From assembly GCA_963825425.1 (NCBI GenBank), contig CAWGTF010000010.1, positions 620,001-684,000 on the forward strand: DNA of 64,000 bases. The letters run 5' to 3'. The notes under the pieces are model-generated. The model was not told the DNA's origin and searched no databases. It saw only the letters and a list, made by a program, of their open reading frames with translations. Source of the DNA: PALSA-607 sp963825425 (lineage in GTDB: Bacteria; Actinomycetota; Actinomycetes; Acidothermales; Acidothermaceae). The first letter of the stretch is position 1. Each line of letters starts with the position of its first letter. Position numbers and translations under genes: made by a program. Of this stretch, positions 17,598 to 27,159 are shown in pieces.

Positions 17598-18786
17598 ATG
17601 CACCTGGAACGCAACGACGCGATGTCTCGCCTGCTCGATCGGCACCCCACGGTCGAGCACGTGCCAGGCAGTTCGGGCCAAGGCACCCTCATCCGGCGCA
17701 ACCAGCTGCTGGTTTCGGCCCGCGACGCGAGCGCTGTCGAGGAGCGGATCGGCCGCTGGCTCGACACTCGCGAGGCCGACGAAGAGTCCGGAGTCGTCAT
17801 CCTGCACCTGCGCCCCGGGGTCGACGTGTGCGATCTCGCGGCCAGCCTTTCCGGCGCCGCGGCTCACCGCACGCTGAACGCCGGCCCGAACCACGTCCTG
17901 ACGGCAGCTCCGAACTGGCTGCCAGGGCCGGCCGACGAGCCGGTGCCGGCCGACGCCATCGCAGCCCCACACTTCCCGTCCGCGACCCCGAATCGCCCCG
18001 TCACTGTCGCGATCCTCGACACCGGCATCTCCCCACACCCGTGGTTCACCGGCCAGAGCTGGTACAGCTCGTGTGGCCCGGAGGTGCAGGAGGTTCCCGA
18101 CGCCGACCACGACCTTCGGCTCGACTCGGTCGCCGGCCACGGCACCTTCATCGCCGGCGTCGTCGCGAAACACGCTCCTGCGGCGAGCCTCATGATCGGC
18201 AAGATCATCGCGGGCGACGGGGTCACCGACGAACTTCGACTGCTGCGCGGCCTGTCGCGGCTGCGCGCACACGCACACCAACACCACGCACCTGTCGACG
18301 TCATCAGCTTGTCGCTCGGTTGCTACACCCACGATGACAAGCCGTCGCCGGTCCTCGAGCACGGGCTGAACTCCTTCGGTCACGAGACCGTTGTCGTCGC
18401 ATGCGCGGGCAACTTCAGCAGCGACCGTCCGTTCTGGCCTGCGGCCATGAAGCGGGTGGTCGCCGTCGCATCGCTCGACGCGAAGGGCCTCGACCGCGCG
18501 GAGTTCTCCAACTACGGCTGGTGGGTCGATGCCTGCACCATCGGCGAGGACGTCGTCAGCAGCTTCTTCAACTTCGACGGCCCGGTCGGCAGCTCTCCCG
18601 CCCCTGAAGACTTCACCGGCTACGCGACATGGAGCGGCACCTCGTTCGCCGCACCCAGGGTTGCGGCAGCGATCGCGGCCCGCGCCGCAGGCCCGTGGCG
18701 TTCCGGCGGCAGCCGCGGCCGCCGAGCTGCTCGACCCGACCGATCACCCCTCTATGCCCGATCTCGGCGTTCTGGTCGACCCATGA
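17598..18786 (+). CDS. Cytoplasmic S8 family serine peptidase (subtilisin-like, frameshifted near the end)
   Basis: Subtilase with the full triad: Asp141 in VAILDTGI, His181 in GHGTFIAGVV, Ser349 in SGTSFAAPRV, and the oxyanion Asn in ACAGNFSSDRPFWPA. There is no signal peptide and no I9-type propeptide, so it should act in the cytosol. The last ~30 residues (GVPAAAAAAELLDP, ending PDLGVLVDP) are in the next frame after one extra base at about 18690. ATG 17598 is the first start in the main frame, but in-frame coding-like sequence (DDFDFRDHPDG, RRISERRLTNVAEEVV) begins at ~17489. The true start may therefore be ATG 17488, overlapping the small gene. It lies in one operon with a sigma factor and a CHAT protein. 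Confidence 0.85.
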
Positions 18787-18855
18787 GCGATATCGTCATG
18801 ATCCTGTGCAACCCGCGACCCGCGGGCCGAACCGACCCATCGGGAGGGCCCTGCC

Positions 18856-19440
18856 GTGCTCGAGCTCAGCACCAGCGAGCTTCCTGGAGCAGGCCGCGGC
18901 GGGCAATAGCTCCGCATGGGACGAGATCGTCAGCCGCTACTCAGGTCTGGTGTGGGCGGTCGCCCGCGGGTTCGCCCTCTCGATGGCCGATGCGGCAGAC
19001 GTCAGCCAGACGACCTGGCTGCGGCTCGTCGAGCACCTCGGCGAAGCTGCGCGAACCCGAGCACCTCGGTGGCTGGCTGGCTACGACCGCTCGTCACGAA
19101 TGCCTGCGCACGCTGCGCAAGAGTGGCCGCGAGGTCGTCGCCTTCGATGCCGACATCGACATCGAGTCCGGCGAGCCGACGCCCGAGGCCGTCGTTCTCC
19201 ATGACGAGCAGGATCGGCTCGTCTGGTTGTCTCTGGGCGAGATCCCACAACGCTGCCAGGTCCTGCTGCGGGCACTCGCCAGCTACGCCACCACCCAGCT
19301 ACGACGAGGTGTCAGCAGCCTTGGGGATGCCGATCGGCAGCATCGGCCCAACCCGGGCACGCTGTCTCGACCACCTCAAGAAGCGTCTGCAAGCCCACCA
19401 CGTCGATACCGGACACCGAACGCGGGAAGGAGGCGCGTGA
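18856..19440 (+). CDS. RNA polymerase sigma-70 (ECF-like) factor of the protease-CHAT operon (three frameshifts)
   Basis: Region 2 reads AWDEIVSRYSGLVWAVARGF and AADVSQTTWLRLVEHL. A linker follows (LATTARHECLRTLRKSGR, VVLHDEQDRLVWLSLGEIP). Region 4 is YDEVSAALGMPIGSIGPTRA then CLDHLKKRL. One extra base each near 18883, 19046 and 19281 breaks the frame; the corrected protein is ~195 residues. GTG 18856 follows GGGAGG. An ATG at 18783 overlapping the protease stop is an alternative start. The TGA overlaps the next ATG (TGATG). It probably transcribes its own operon or a stress regulon; no anti-sigma gene is adjacent. Confidence 0.8.
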
Positions 19441-19893
19441 TGGCGCAGCCGAGCACCGACCCGACATTCGCCACACTCCGTAGCGTGATCGAGCGCGCCG
19501 ACCCGGTACCGCCCGCGGTTGTCGAGGCGGCTCGCGCCGCGTACACCTGGCGCACGATCGACGCCGAACTGGCCGAACTCACCGCCGACTCCGCCATGGC
19601 GGGAGCCGGTGTGCGGTCGTCGTCCGCTCCGAGGCTGTTGACCTTTGAAGGCCCCGGTGTCGAAGTCGAAGTCGAGGTCGCCGAAAGCGGTCCGACCCGC
19701 CGCCTTTCCGGGCAGCTGGTGCCGATCGGACCCGCACAGGTCACCGTGCGCTGGGCCGGCGGGACCACAGAGGTCGCAGCCGACGACCTCGGTCGGTTCG
19801 CGGTCGACGGCATCCCGGCCGGCAAGCGTGAGCCTCGTCGTGCTTCGCACTGGAGCAGTGCAGCCGATCGTGACGAGCTGGATCTCGATCTGA
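19440..19893 (+). CDS. Small beta-rich protein in the protease-CHAT operon (one frameshift)
   Basis: About 150 residues. The N-terminal ~55 residues are helical (FATLRSVIERADPVPPAVVE, AYTWRTIDAELAELTAD). The rest has regular beta strands: LLTFEGPGVEVEVEVAE, LSGQLVPIGPAQVTVRWAGG, EVAADDLGRFAVDGIPAG and, after one extra base at about 19827, VSLVVLRTGAVQPIVTSWI. The last part resembles carboxypeptidase-regulatory-like or transthyretin-like domains. ATG 19440 has GGAAGGAGG upstream. Function unknown. Its position between sigma and CHAT suggests it is a partner or substrate of the system. Confidence 0.65.
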
Positions 19894-19906
19894 CACGCTG
19901 CGGAGC

Positions 19907-22530
19907 ATGTCGGCCACCACAGCCCCGGAACTGACGCCAGCTGCAGCAGCGGGCCGAAGCGGTGTACAGCCAGGTGTCGGTCGCACCCGCTCTCGCGGAG
20001 ACGGTCGCCCGCCGACTCATCGAAGAGTCGGAGTCCGATCCGACTGCGCGGGTCATGGCGATGCGCGCGCTGGCTCTGTCCGTGCGACAGACAGCAGGAC
20101 CGACCGAGTCGATCAAGATCCTCCGCGACGCCATCCGCATCGGTGAGCGGCACCACCTGGGCCGGTGCCTCGCCGAGGCGCGGATGACCTACGCAGCGTT
20201 GCTCGCCGACACCGGTCGGACACCGGCCGCGCTCGCCGAGTGCGATCGGGCCGCGGAAGTCCTGAAAGGCAGGGATGCCGGTCCCTTGCTCGCCCAACGC
20301 GCCCTCGATTCTCGCCCGGGCCGGCCGATCCGAGGAGGCGATGTCGAGTTTTGCCCGCGCACTCCCGCTGCTACGGGCGGCGAACGACGTCCACTTCCAG
20401 TGCCTGCTCTTCATCAACCGCAGCAATCTGCTCGCCTATCAGGGACGTCTGCCCGCAGCCGAGCGCGATCTCCGCAGCGGCATCGAACTGGCGCGCACAC
20501 ACGGTCTGCACGAACGGGTCGCTGCGATGTCGGAGAACCTCGGGTTTCTCAAGGTCCGGGGCGGCGACATCCCGGCCGCACTGCGGCTGTTTGCCACGGC
20601 GCTCGAGGGAGCTGACAAGGCTCCCGGACTCGTCGCCACGCACGACCGCGCCGAAGCCCTGCTCATCGCCGGCATGCCCGGAGAGGCACGCGAGTCGCTG
20701 GAGCGACGGGTCGACGATGTCGAACGCGCCGGGTTCGCCGTCGATCTCGCCGAGTGGCACCTCCTGCTCGCTCAGGCCGCGCTGATGGAAGGCGAAGCTG
20801 AGCTCGCGCGAGCATCGGCGGGACGTGCACTCAGCCGAGTTCCGTTCGCAGCGTCGGACCAACTGGGCATTGCTCGCACAGCAAATCGTCATCCGGGCAC
20901 GTTGGGCCAGCGGCGAACGAACAACTGCGTTGTCGCGAGCCGCTCGAGATGCATACGCGAAATTGTGGACGGCGGGGTGGCAGGTCGCGGCGCTGCATTG
21001 CCTCGTTGTCGCTGGGCGCATCGAGCTCGAGGCCGGCCGGCTCCCCGCCGCTCGCGCGGACCTTGCACAGGCCGCACAAGCACGACGACGCGGACCCGCC
21101 GACCTGCGCGCTGCAGCTTGGTACGCAGAGGCCATGCTGCGGCTGGCATCGCGTGACACCCGCGGCGCGACCACGGCGCTGAAGGCCGGCCTGCGTGTCG
21201 TCGACGACCATGCGGCGTCCCTTGGTGCGACCGACCTGCGGGTGCACGCGACCGGGCTTGGCGCCGATCTGGCCGAGCAGGGCGTGCGGTTGGCAGTCGA
21301 GTCGGGCAAGCCGGTCGCCGTCCTTGAATGGATCGAGCGCTTCCGGGCCGGCACGCTGCGGCGCCGACCGGTGCGACCGCCCTCGGATGCACGGCTTGCG
21401 GGTGAGCTGGCCGACCTGCGTCGGGTTACCGCCGAGCTGGCACAGACAACGGCCGACGGTGCAGACTCGCGCGCACTTCGCGCAGAGCAGTTGCGCCTGG
21501 AAGAGGCCGTCCGACACCGTTCGCGGCACGCGCGCGGCACGCGGTCTCCGGTCCGAGAGTTCGATGTCGACGAGTTGCGAGCTGCGGTCGGCGGACGAGC
21601 GTTGGTCGAGATCCTGCGCGTCGACGACGCGATGCTCGCAGTCACATTGGTCGACGGTTTGCCGATCCTGTTCACGCTGGGGTCGTATCCCGACGCGATG
21701 CGCGAGCTCGAGTCGTTGCGCTTCTCGTTACATCGGCTAGCCCGGCGCCACGGGTCCGCGACGTCGTTGGCTGCGGCGCGCACCGGCCTCACGCACGCCG
21801 CCGAATCGCTCGATGCATTGCTGATACGACCCGTGCTCGACGTGATCGGCGACCGCGAACTCGTGCTCGTGCCGACGGGTAGATTGCACGCGTTGCCGTG
21901 GCCGACCCTGCCGTCACTGCGCGGCCGACCAGTTTCGGTAGCACCGTCGGCGACGACGTGGTTCGCCGCGATGCGTGCGAACGACCCGAAAGCGCACCGA
22001 CCCCCGCGTCGTGCTTGTCGCGGGGCCAAATCTCGAACACGCCGAACCTGAGGTCGCAGCAGTATCAGCGCTCTACACCTCGCCGCACGTGTTGAACGGG
22101 CCTGCTGCGACCGCTGATGTCGTCCGGCAGATGATGGACGGCGCGCAGCTCGTGCACATCGCGGCGCACGGACGGTTCCGGGCCGACAACCCGCAGTTCT
22201 CCGCGATCGACCTTGCCGACGGACCGCTGACGGTCTACGACCTCGAACGGGTGCGTCGTGGTCCGCGGCAGCTAGTGCTTTCGGCCTGCGACTCGGGACT
22301 GTCAGCAGTGCATGCGGGCGACGAACTTATGGGCCTAGCCGGGGCGGTATTTTCCTTAGGTACCAGCACGTTGATCGCTTCGGTAGTCCCCGTGGCCGAC
22401 GACTGACACGATGGCACTGATGGTCGAACTGCATCGCGAGCTCAGCGCGGGCGCGACGCCGGCTCACGCACTAGCGGCAGCGCAAGAGCGGGTGCCCGCC
22501 GATGGGTTCGTCTGCTTCGGCGCTGCGTAG
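19907..22530 (+). CDS. TPR-repeat CHAT domain protein (caspase-like peptidase, five frameshifts)
   Basis: Corrected length is ~870 residues. Residues ~1-600 are helical repeats of TPR type: ALRLFATALEGADKAPG, GRLPAARADLAQAAQARRR and others. The C-terminal CHAT domain shows ALVEILRVDDAMLAVTL and LVLVPTGRLHALPWPTLP, the catalytic His in LVHIAAHGRFRADNPQFS, the catalytic Cys in LVLSACDSGLSAVHAGDEL, and a last helix ending GFVCFGAA. Both catalytic residues are present, so peptidase activity is expected. Extra bases fall near 19937, 20307, 20851, 21992 and 22404. The ATG at 19907 starts 14 bases after the previous stop. It is probably the effector of the operon, activated by whatever the TPRs sense. 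Confidence 0.85.
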
Positions 22531-22532
22531 CC

Positions 22533-23378
22533 TCAGCCAGCACCGGTGGCGATCGGGCGACTTCCGTCGGCAATCCAGTTCGACCACGAACCGACATACA
22601 AAGCAGGCGTCGGCAAGCCTGCGATGGTCATCGCGAACGCCGTGTGTGCCGCGTTGACGCCACTGCCGCAGTAGGCACCGACCTCGACCCCATCGCCGAG
22701 GCGTAGCGCATCGAAGCGCTCTGCGAGTGTCTCGGTATCGAGAAACTTACCGTCCGGGCCGACATTGCCGCCCGTCGGCAAGTTGACCGCGCCGGGGATG
22801 TGCCCGGCGATCGGATCGACGGGTTCCATCTCACCCCGAAAGCGTTCTCCAACCCGGACGTCGATCAGCACCCCGTTGGCCGCCAGCCGGGCTGCCGAGT
22901 CAGCGTCGAGCAACGGCAGACCGCCTGCGCTGGCCTCGAAATCGCCGGGCTCGACCGCGGGCACGTCGGGGGTTACCTGCAGCCCCGCAGCAACCCATGC
23001 CGCGTATCCGCCATCGAGCACCCGGACGTCGTCATGCCCGAAGTAGCGGATGTCCCACCACGCCCGCGCGGCCGGCACGCCGTCGGCAGCGTCGTACACG
23101 ACAACCGCACTGTCGTTGCGCACCCCAAGTCGTCGCATGAGGCCCTCGAAGTCGACCGCTTCGGGCAGCGGATGACGGCCGCCAGCCCCTCGGCGTCCGG
23201 CTAATTCGGTGTCGAGATCGGCAAAGCGAGCGCCCGGAAGATGGCCGGCGTGGTAGGCCTCGATCCCCGGCGGCCCGGCCAGACTCCATCGGACGTCGAT
23301 GAGCACCGGCGGCTGAGCGCCAGCAAGTTCTGCCGCCAAGGTGCCCACATCGACGAGCAGTTCGGAGCGCAATGTCAT
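22533..23378 (-). CDS. sseA: Thiosulfate/3-mercaptopyruvate sulfurtransferase
   Basis: Two rhodanese domains, 281 residues. The first (residues ~10-130) is the inactive structural copy with VLIDVRWSLAGP and GHLPGARFADLD. The second (~155-275) has VLIDVRVGERF, GHIPGAVNLPTGG and the active-site Cys in AYCGSGVNAAH. The loop CGSGV matches mercaptopyruvate-type enzymes. ATG 23378 overlaps the upstream stop (TGATG); GTG 23381 is an equally placed alternative. Transfers sulfur to cyanide or thiols. It is convergent with the CHAT gene, with two bases between the stops. Confidence 0.93.
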   Translation of the reverse strand: MTLRSELLVDVGTLAAELAGAQPPVLIDVRWSLAGPPGIEAYHAGHLPGARFADLDTELAGRRGAGGRHPLPEAVDFEGLMRRLGVRNDSAVVVYDAADGVPAARAWWDIRYFGHDDVRVLDGGYAAWVAAGLQVTPDVPAVEPGDFEASAGGLPLLDADSAARLAANGVLIDVRVGERFRGEMEPVDPIAGHIPGAVNLPTGGNVGPDGKFLDTETLAERFDALRLGDGVEVGAYCGSGVNAAHTAFAMTIAGLPTPALYVGSWSNWIADGSRPIATGAG

Positions 23379-24535
23379 CACCCGCTGCCGAACGTCACAA
23401 GCGGCACGAGCTGCTCTGCCGCGGTTACCGATCCGTGATGCCCGAGCAACCGTGCCTCGTGCGGATGCCGTCCTGAATCGATGACGGCGATGTCAGCAAG
23501 CGCCGCGATCACAACGTCACCGATCCTCGCCCGATAGCGATCGGTGACCGGGCCGAACCAGCCGGCGTCAATCGCCTCATCGCGCGTGCACACCACTGCA
23601 TCGTCGCCCAGGCGTGCACGCCATGCCGCGAGCACATCGTCGAGGGCACCCTCACGCAAGTAGAGGTAGCGGGCGCGAGCTTCACCGCCCATCACTTGCA
23701 CGCCTTCGAGCAGGGCCGGCTCGGTGTGCACATCGACGCGACAGGTGGGTGGAACATCGACCATGCCGTGATCGGCCGTCACATACAGCCGGCTGCCCGC
23801 GGGTAGCCGGTCGACGATCTGCTCGACCAACCGATCGATGAGCTGCAGCTGCAGCCGCCAAGCGAGTGACCCGACGCCGTGACCGTGACCGGTCCAGTCG
23901 AGGTCGGACACATAGGCATAGACCAAACCTGGACGCCGCGATTTGACTGCCAACTCCAGCTGCGCCAGCGCACCGGCCGCGATCTCTCCGAATGTGTCGG
24001 AGCCGACAAAGGACGGTGCGCGCAGGACAGCCCGATCCAGGCCGCCGCCCTCGAATTCCCGTTTGGCTACTTCGACCACGGTCGTGCCGGCGGCGGCAGC
24101 CCGCTCGAACGCGGTGGGCAGCGGTTGCCAACTCAGCGGATCGATCTCGTCGTCCCAGCGCAACGAGTTCATCAACCTCGTGGTGCCGGGAATTGCGACC
24201 TGGTAACCGAGAATGCCGTGCGCCCCAGGCGGCAGGCCGGTACCGATCGAGCCGATGCTGACGGCGGTCGTCGACGGGAACCCCGCCGTCAGATCACGTC
24301 CGGCGGCGCCAGTGAGCGCCGCGTGCAGCACAGGCGCGTCAGTTGCGTGCGCCCGGAGCAGTTCGGCACCAAGACCGTCGATGAGCAGGACGCACGCCGC
24401 CATCGCCGGCGGTAGCGACAGCACACCGGTAAACGTGGGAGTGCCAAGCGACGCCAGCACCGATGGCACCAGATCGGCGAGGGATGCGGAGCCGTACCGC
24501 GGGATCGACACCGTACCCGGATGAACCGAAGTCAC
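23378..24535 (-). CDS. Alkaline phosphatase superfamily protein (nucleotide pyrophosphatase-like)
   Basis: 385 residues with the type I phosphodiesterase/NPP fold. ACVLLIDGLGAELL supplies the first metal Asp. GFPSTTAVSIGSIGTGLPPG supplies the nucleophile Thr region and the GAHGILGY motif. DLDWTGHGHG and YVTADHGMVDVP supply the second set of Asp and His ligands. No signal peptide is seen, so it appears cytoplasmic. Substrate unknown. It lies in a run of minus-strand genes between DUF5998 and sseA, as I recall for many actinobacteria. Confidence 0.9.
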   Translation of the reverse strand: MTSVHPGTVSIPRYGSASLADLVPSVLASLGTPTFTGVLSLPPAMAACVLLIDGLGAELLRAHATDAPVLHAALTGAAGRDLTAGFPSTTAVSIGSIGTGLPPGAHGILGYQVAIPGTTRLMNSLRWDDEIDPLSWQPLPTAFERAAAAGTTVVEVAKREFEGGGLDRAVLRAPSFVGSDTFGEIAAGALAQLELAVKSRRPGLVYAYVSDLDWTGHGHGVGSLAWRLQLQLIDRLVEQIVDRLPAGSRLYVTADHGMVDVPPTCRVDVHTEPALLEGVQVMGGEARARYLYLREGALDDVLAAWRARLGDDAVVCTRDEAIDAGWFGPVTDRYRARIGDVVIAALADIAVIDSGRHPHEARLLGHHGSVTAAEQLVPLVTFGSG

Positions 24536-24538
24536 CGC

Positions 24539-25150
24539 TCAGGCCCGCGCCCGCGCAGCCGCCTCGGACAAAACGGTGGCGAACTTGATCGCCTGGGTAA
24601 CCACCGGAGCGCCATCGCCGTCCTGGCTGACCCGCAACGACAGATCGTCTGCGGTGAGCGTGCCCGAGTAGCCGTGGTCGGCTTCGCACGTCTCGTCGCC
24701 GCACGTCGCCGGCTCGAGGTCGAGGTGACTGATCGCACCCCAACCCACGACCAGAGTGGCTTCGCGGTAGGACGCGCCAGGGTGATATTCGGCCGGATTC
24801 GCGACCATCGTCGTCAGAGCGACCGACGCGATGCGTGACAACGGCACGACCTCGGTCGTGGTGGTCGCGTGCGGGTAAGGCGTGAGTTCGCTCGCCGGAT
24901 GCTCGTCGGTGTGACAGACGATCAGCCGCGTTGGCGTCGTCGCGAGCACCGTGACATGCCGGCGGATGCCCATCGCGTCGTCGAGCGTCGTTTCCTGGTG
25001 GACGACGTGAGCCAACGCCAGCTCGGTGCCGAGCGTGCCGCGCAGCGAATCGGCCATGAGCTCGGGGTAGTAGCCGCTGCGGTCGACGTCCGCCCACAGC
25101 TCTGACTGATCAGGCTCGGTGGTGGTCTGGGCGTTGCTGGGGTCGGGCAT
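24539..25150 (-). CDS. DUF5998 family protein
   Basis: About 203 residues of a conserved actinobacterial family of unknown function. Typical features are LWADVDRSGYYPELM, ELALAHVVHQETTLD, VTVLATTPTRLIVCHTDEHP, VVPLSRIASVALT, and LEPATCGDETCEADHG with paired cysteines. ATG 25150 is preferred because GGAGG lies 8 bases upstream; an ATG three codons earlier overlaps that site. It ends 3 bases before the phosphatase-family gene, so the two are co-transcribed. No catalytic motif is recognised. Confidence 0.85.
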   Translation of the reverse strand: MPDPSNAQTTTEPDQSELWADVDRSGYYPELMADSLRGTLGTELALAHVVHQETTLDDAMGIRRHVTVLATTPTRLIVCHTDEHPASELTPYPHATTTTEVVPLSRIASVALTTMVANPAEYHPGASYREATLVVGWGAISHLDLEPATCGDETCEADHGYSGTLTADDLSLRVSQDGDGAPVVTQAIKFATVLSEAAARARA

Positions 25151-25187
25151 GGGCTCCATCCTCCACTATCGCGGGCTGCGATGGCGG

Positions 25188-25958
25188 CTACCCGCCTGTT
25201 GCCTGCGACGCCCCGTCTGTTCTTTGGGACGCCCAGAGGGCCGCCCCGATGATGCCGGCGCCGTTTTGCAGCTCCGCAACGACAATCTTGGTGCGCACGC
25301 CCTCGAGGAGCGGAACGAATTTGTCGGCTTTCCTGCTCACGCCACCGCCGAGGATAAGAAGGTCCGGCCACAGCAGCGCTTCGAAATGGCGCAGATACTT
25401 CGACAACCGCCTCGCCCAGTGCTCCCAGCTCAAGGCTTCGCGCTCCCTGGCCGACTCCGCAGTCTTCAGCTCGGCGTCCTGGCCATCGATCTCCAGATGC
25501 CCGAGCTCAGTGTTCGGCACCAGCTCGCCGTCGAGGAAGAGCGCGGTGCCAATACCGGTGCCGAGCGTCAGCAACGCCACGGTGCCGCCGACGCCGCGGC
25601 CTGCTCCGTACCTCATCTCCGCAAGGCCGGCGGCGTCCGCGTCATTGAGAACCCGCACGTCACAGCCGGTCGCGTGCGAGAGCGTGCCCGCCACGTCGGT
25701 GCCGATCCAGCCGGCATCGATATTGCTCGCATTGCGCGCGTGCCCATCGACGATGACGGCGGGAAACGCCGCGCCTGCGAGGCCCGCATAGCCGAAGCTC
25801 GCGACGACCTCACCGGCCGTCTTGGCGATCTCGTCCACTTTCGCGCCCACGGGTGTCACCAGCCGGACCCGCTCGCCCACCAACTCGCCGCGGGCCAGAT
25901 CGACCGGCGCACCCTTGATGCCCGAGCCGCCGATGTCGAGTCCGAAGATGTTAGCCAT
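25188..25958 (-). CDS. ppgK: Polyphosphate glucokinase
   Basis: ROK-family kinase that phosphorylates glucose using inorganic polyphosphate or ATP. 256 residues. FGLDIGGSGIKGAPVDL is the N-terminal phosphate-binding motif. VLNDADAAGLAEMRYGAG and LLTLGTGIGTALFLDGEL are sugar- and phosphate-binding motifs, TELGHLEIDGQ carries the catalytic-region Glu-His, and LILGGGVSRKADKF follows. The lack of the CxCGxxGCxE zinc motif is normal for PpgK. ATG 25958 overlaps the M48 stop (TGATG). In M. tuberculosis I recall ppgK beside suhB and sigA; here it lies about 15 kb from suhB. Confidence 0.95.
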   Translation of the reverse strand: MANIFGLDIGGSGIKGAPVDLARGELVGERVRLVTPVGAKVDEIAKTAGEVVASFGYAGLAGAAFPAVIVDGHARNASNIDAGWIGTDVAGTLSHATGCDVRVLNDADAAGLAEMRYGAGRGVGGTVALLTLGTGIGTALFLDGELVPNTELGHLEIDGQDAELKTAESAREREALSWEHWARRLSKYLRHFEALLWPDLLILGGGVSRKADKFVPLLEGVRTKIVVAELQNGAGIIGAALWASQRTDGASQATGG

Positions 25959-27112
25959 CAGACCCGCGCGTCATGGTCGTCGTGATGTTCATCATCGTCG
26001 TGATTGTTCCCACCGGCCATCTTGCGAACCTGCTCAGCGACCCAACCGCCGAGATTCACCGTGCCGCCGCCGACGTCACGCAGGAACTTCATCAGCGGAT
26101 CGGGCGACCGATCGAACGACTGCTTGTACGACGCGGCCGCCGCCTTCACTTCGTCGACGAAGGACGCGCGCGGATCATCGGCCCGGTTGGGGTAGTTGCC
26201 CGCCAGGATGCGCTCGTAATCTCCTGACTCGACCCAGCGCTTGATCTCCAGCGCGCGCAGCACCGCGAACGGGTGCGTGGAGTTGAGAATGTTCAGGATC
26301 CTGATGACACCCTCTCGCGCGTCGCCGGTCGACTCGTACTCATCGGCCTGCGCAAGGAATGCCTGCAGGTTCATGTCTTGGACACGCGCACCGCCGGCCA
26401 TCTTCATGTGGACCCGAGTCACCGCACCTGGGTCTTGACTCACCAGCAGACCCGCGCGATCACAGGAGAGCTCCGCCTTGCGGTACCACTCTTTCAGCGC
26501 AGTAACGACCGCGCGAAGTCCGAGGCCGCCCAGCGGTATGGCGTTGCCGACTCCGCTGATTCGCATCAATGCGAACAACACCGACGAGTACAGCGCATGG
26601 CCCGACAGCACGTGACCGAGTTCGTGACCTAGGACGACCCGTAGCTCATCGTCGTCGAGCAGATCGATGGTGCCCGTGCTGACGACGATGAATGGGTTGT
26701 CGAGACCCAGCGCCCAGGCGTTGACCCGTGGCTCCTGGTTGATATAGAGCTCGGGCACCTTGGTGATGTCGAGGATCCGCGCGGCATCCTGGTAGATCGC
26801 GTGGATCGCGGGAAACTGCCGCTCGTCGACCCGCACGGCCGACGCGAGGTACATCATGCGCAGGCGGCGTTCGCTGAAGAAACCGAACATGCCTTTCAGC
26901 AGGACGTCGAAGCCGGGCACCCCGCGAAGCGTGACCAATGCGGCACGATCCGCCGGATGCTCGTAGGCGCGTGAACTGATGCCGGGGAACGCGACTCGAG
27001 CAGCCGCCGGTCCAGCTGGTTGAGCGACCTTGTGAGCTGGCCGCTGGGCCGCCTTGCGGGGCCTCTTGGCGCCAGAAGAACCCTGCCCGCCGGAGTCTTG
27101 CGCGTCAGCCAT
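25958..27112 (-). CDS. M48 family zinc metallopeptidase
   Basis: About 384 residues. The gluzincin motif VVLGHELGHVLSGHAL holds the two zinc His and the catalytic Glu; the third ligand probably lies in AELSCDRAGLLVSQDP. One or two hydrophobic stretches surround it (YSSVLFALMRISGVGNAIPL). A basic N-terminal tail of ~40 residues precedes it, and the C-terminus is a His/Asp-rich tail (NNHDDDEHHDDHDARV) that could bind metal. ATG 27112 is chosen because TAGCGT lies 7 bases before it (leaderless); a GTG nine bases upstream is in frame. It is divergent from parC and overlaps ppgK by one base. Confidence 0.88.
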   Translation of the reverse strand: MADAQDSGGQGSSGAKRPRKAAQRPAHKVAQPAGPAAARVAFPGISSRAYEHPADRAALVTLRGVPGFDVLLKGMFGFFSERRLRMMYLASAVRVDERQFPAIHAIYQDAARILDITKVPELYINQEPRVNAWALGLDNPFIVVSTGTIDLLDDDELRVVLGHELGHVLSGHALYSSVLFALMRISGVGNAIPLGGLGLRAVVTALKEWYRKAELSCDRAGLLVSQDPGAVTRVHMKMAGGARVQDMNLQAFLAQADEYESTGDAREGVIRILNILNSTHPFAVLRALEIKRWVESGDYERILAGNYPNRADDPRASFVDEVKAAAASYKQSFDRSPDPLMKFLRDVGGGTVNLGGWVAEQVRKMAGGNNHDDDEHHDDHDARV

Positions 27113-27159
27113 GCGTGCCACGCTACGCCCTGATCACCAGCCACGAGACAATGACCGGC

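Noticed and set aside
17349..18383. Long open frame on the minus strand across the S8 peptidase gene
   Set aside because: It is the antisense shadow of a gene with catalytic motifs; its translation has no family resemblance. The same holds for the minus-strand frames at 20371-22029, 27521-28756 and 43820-44671.
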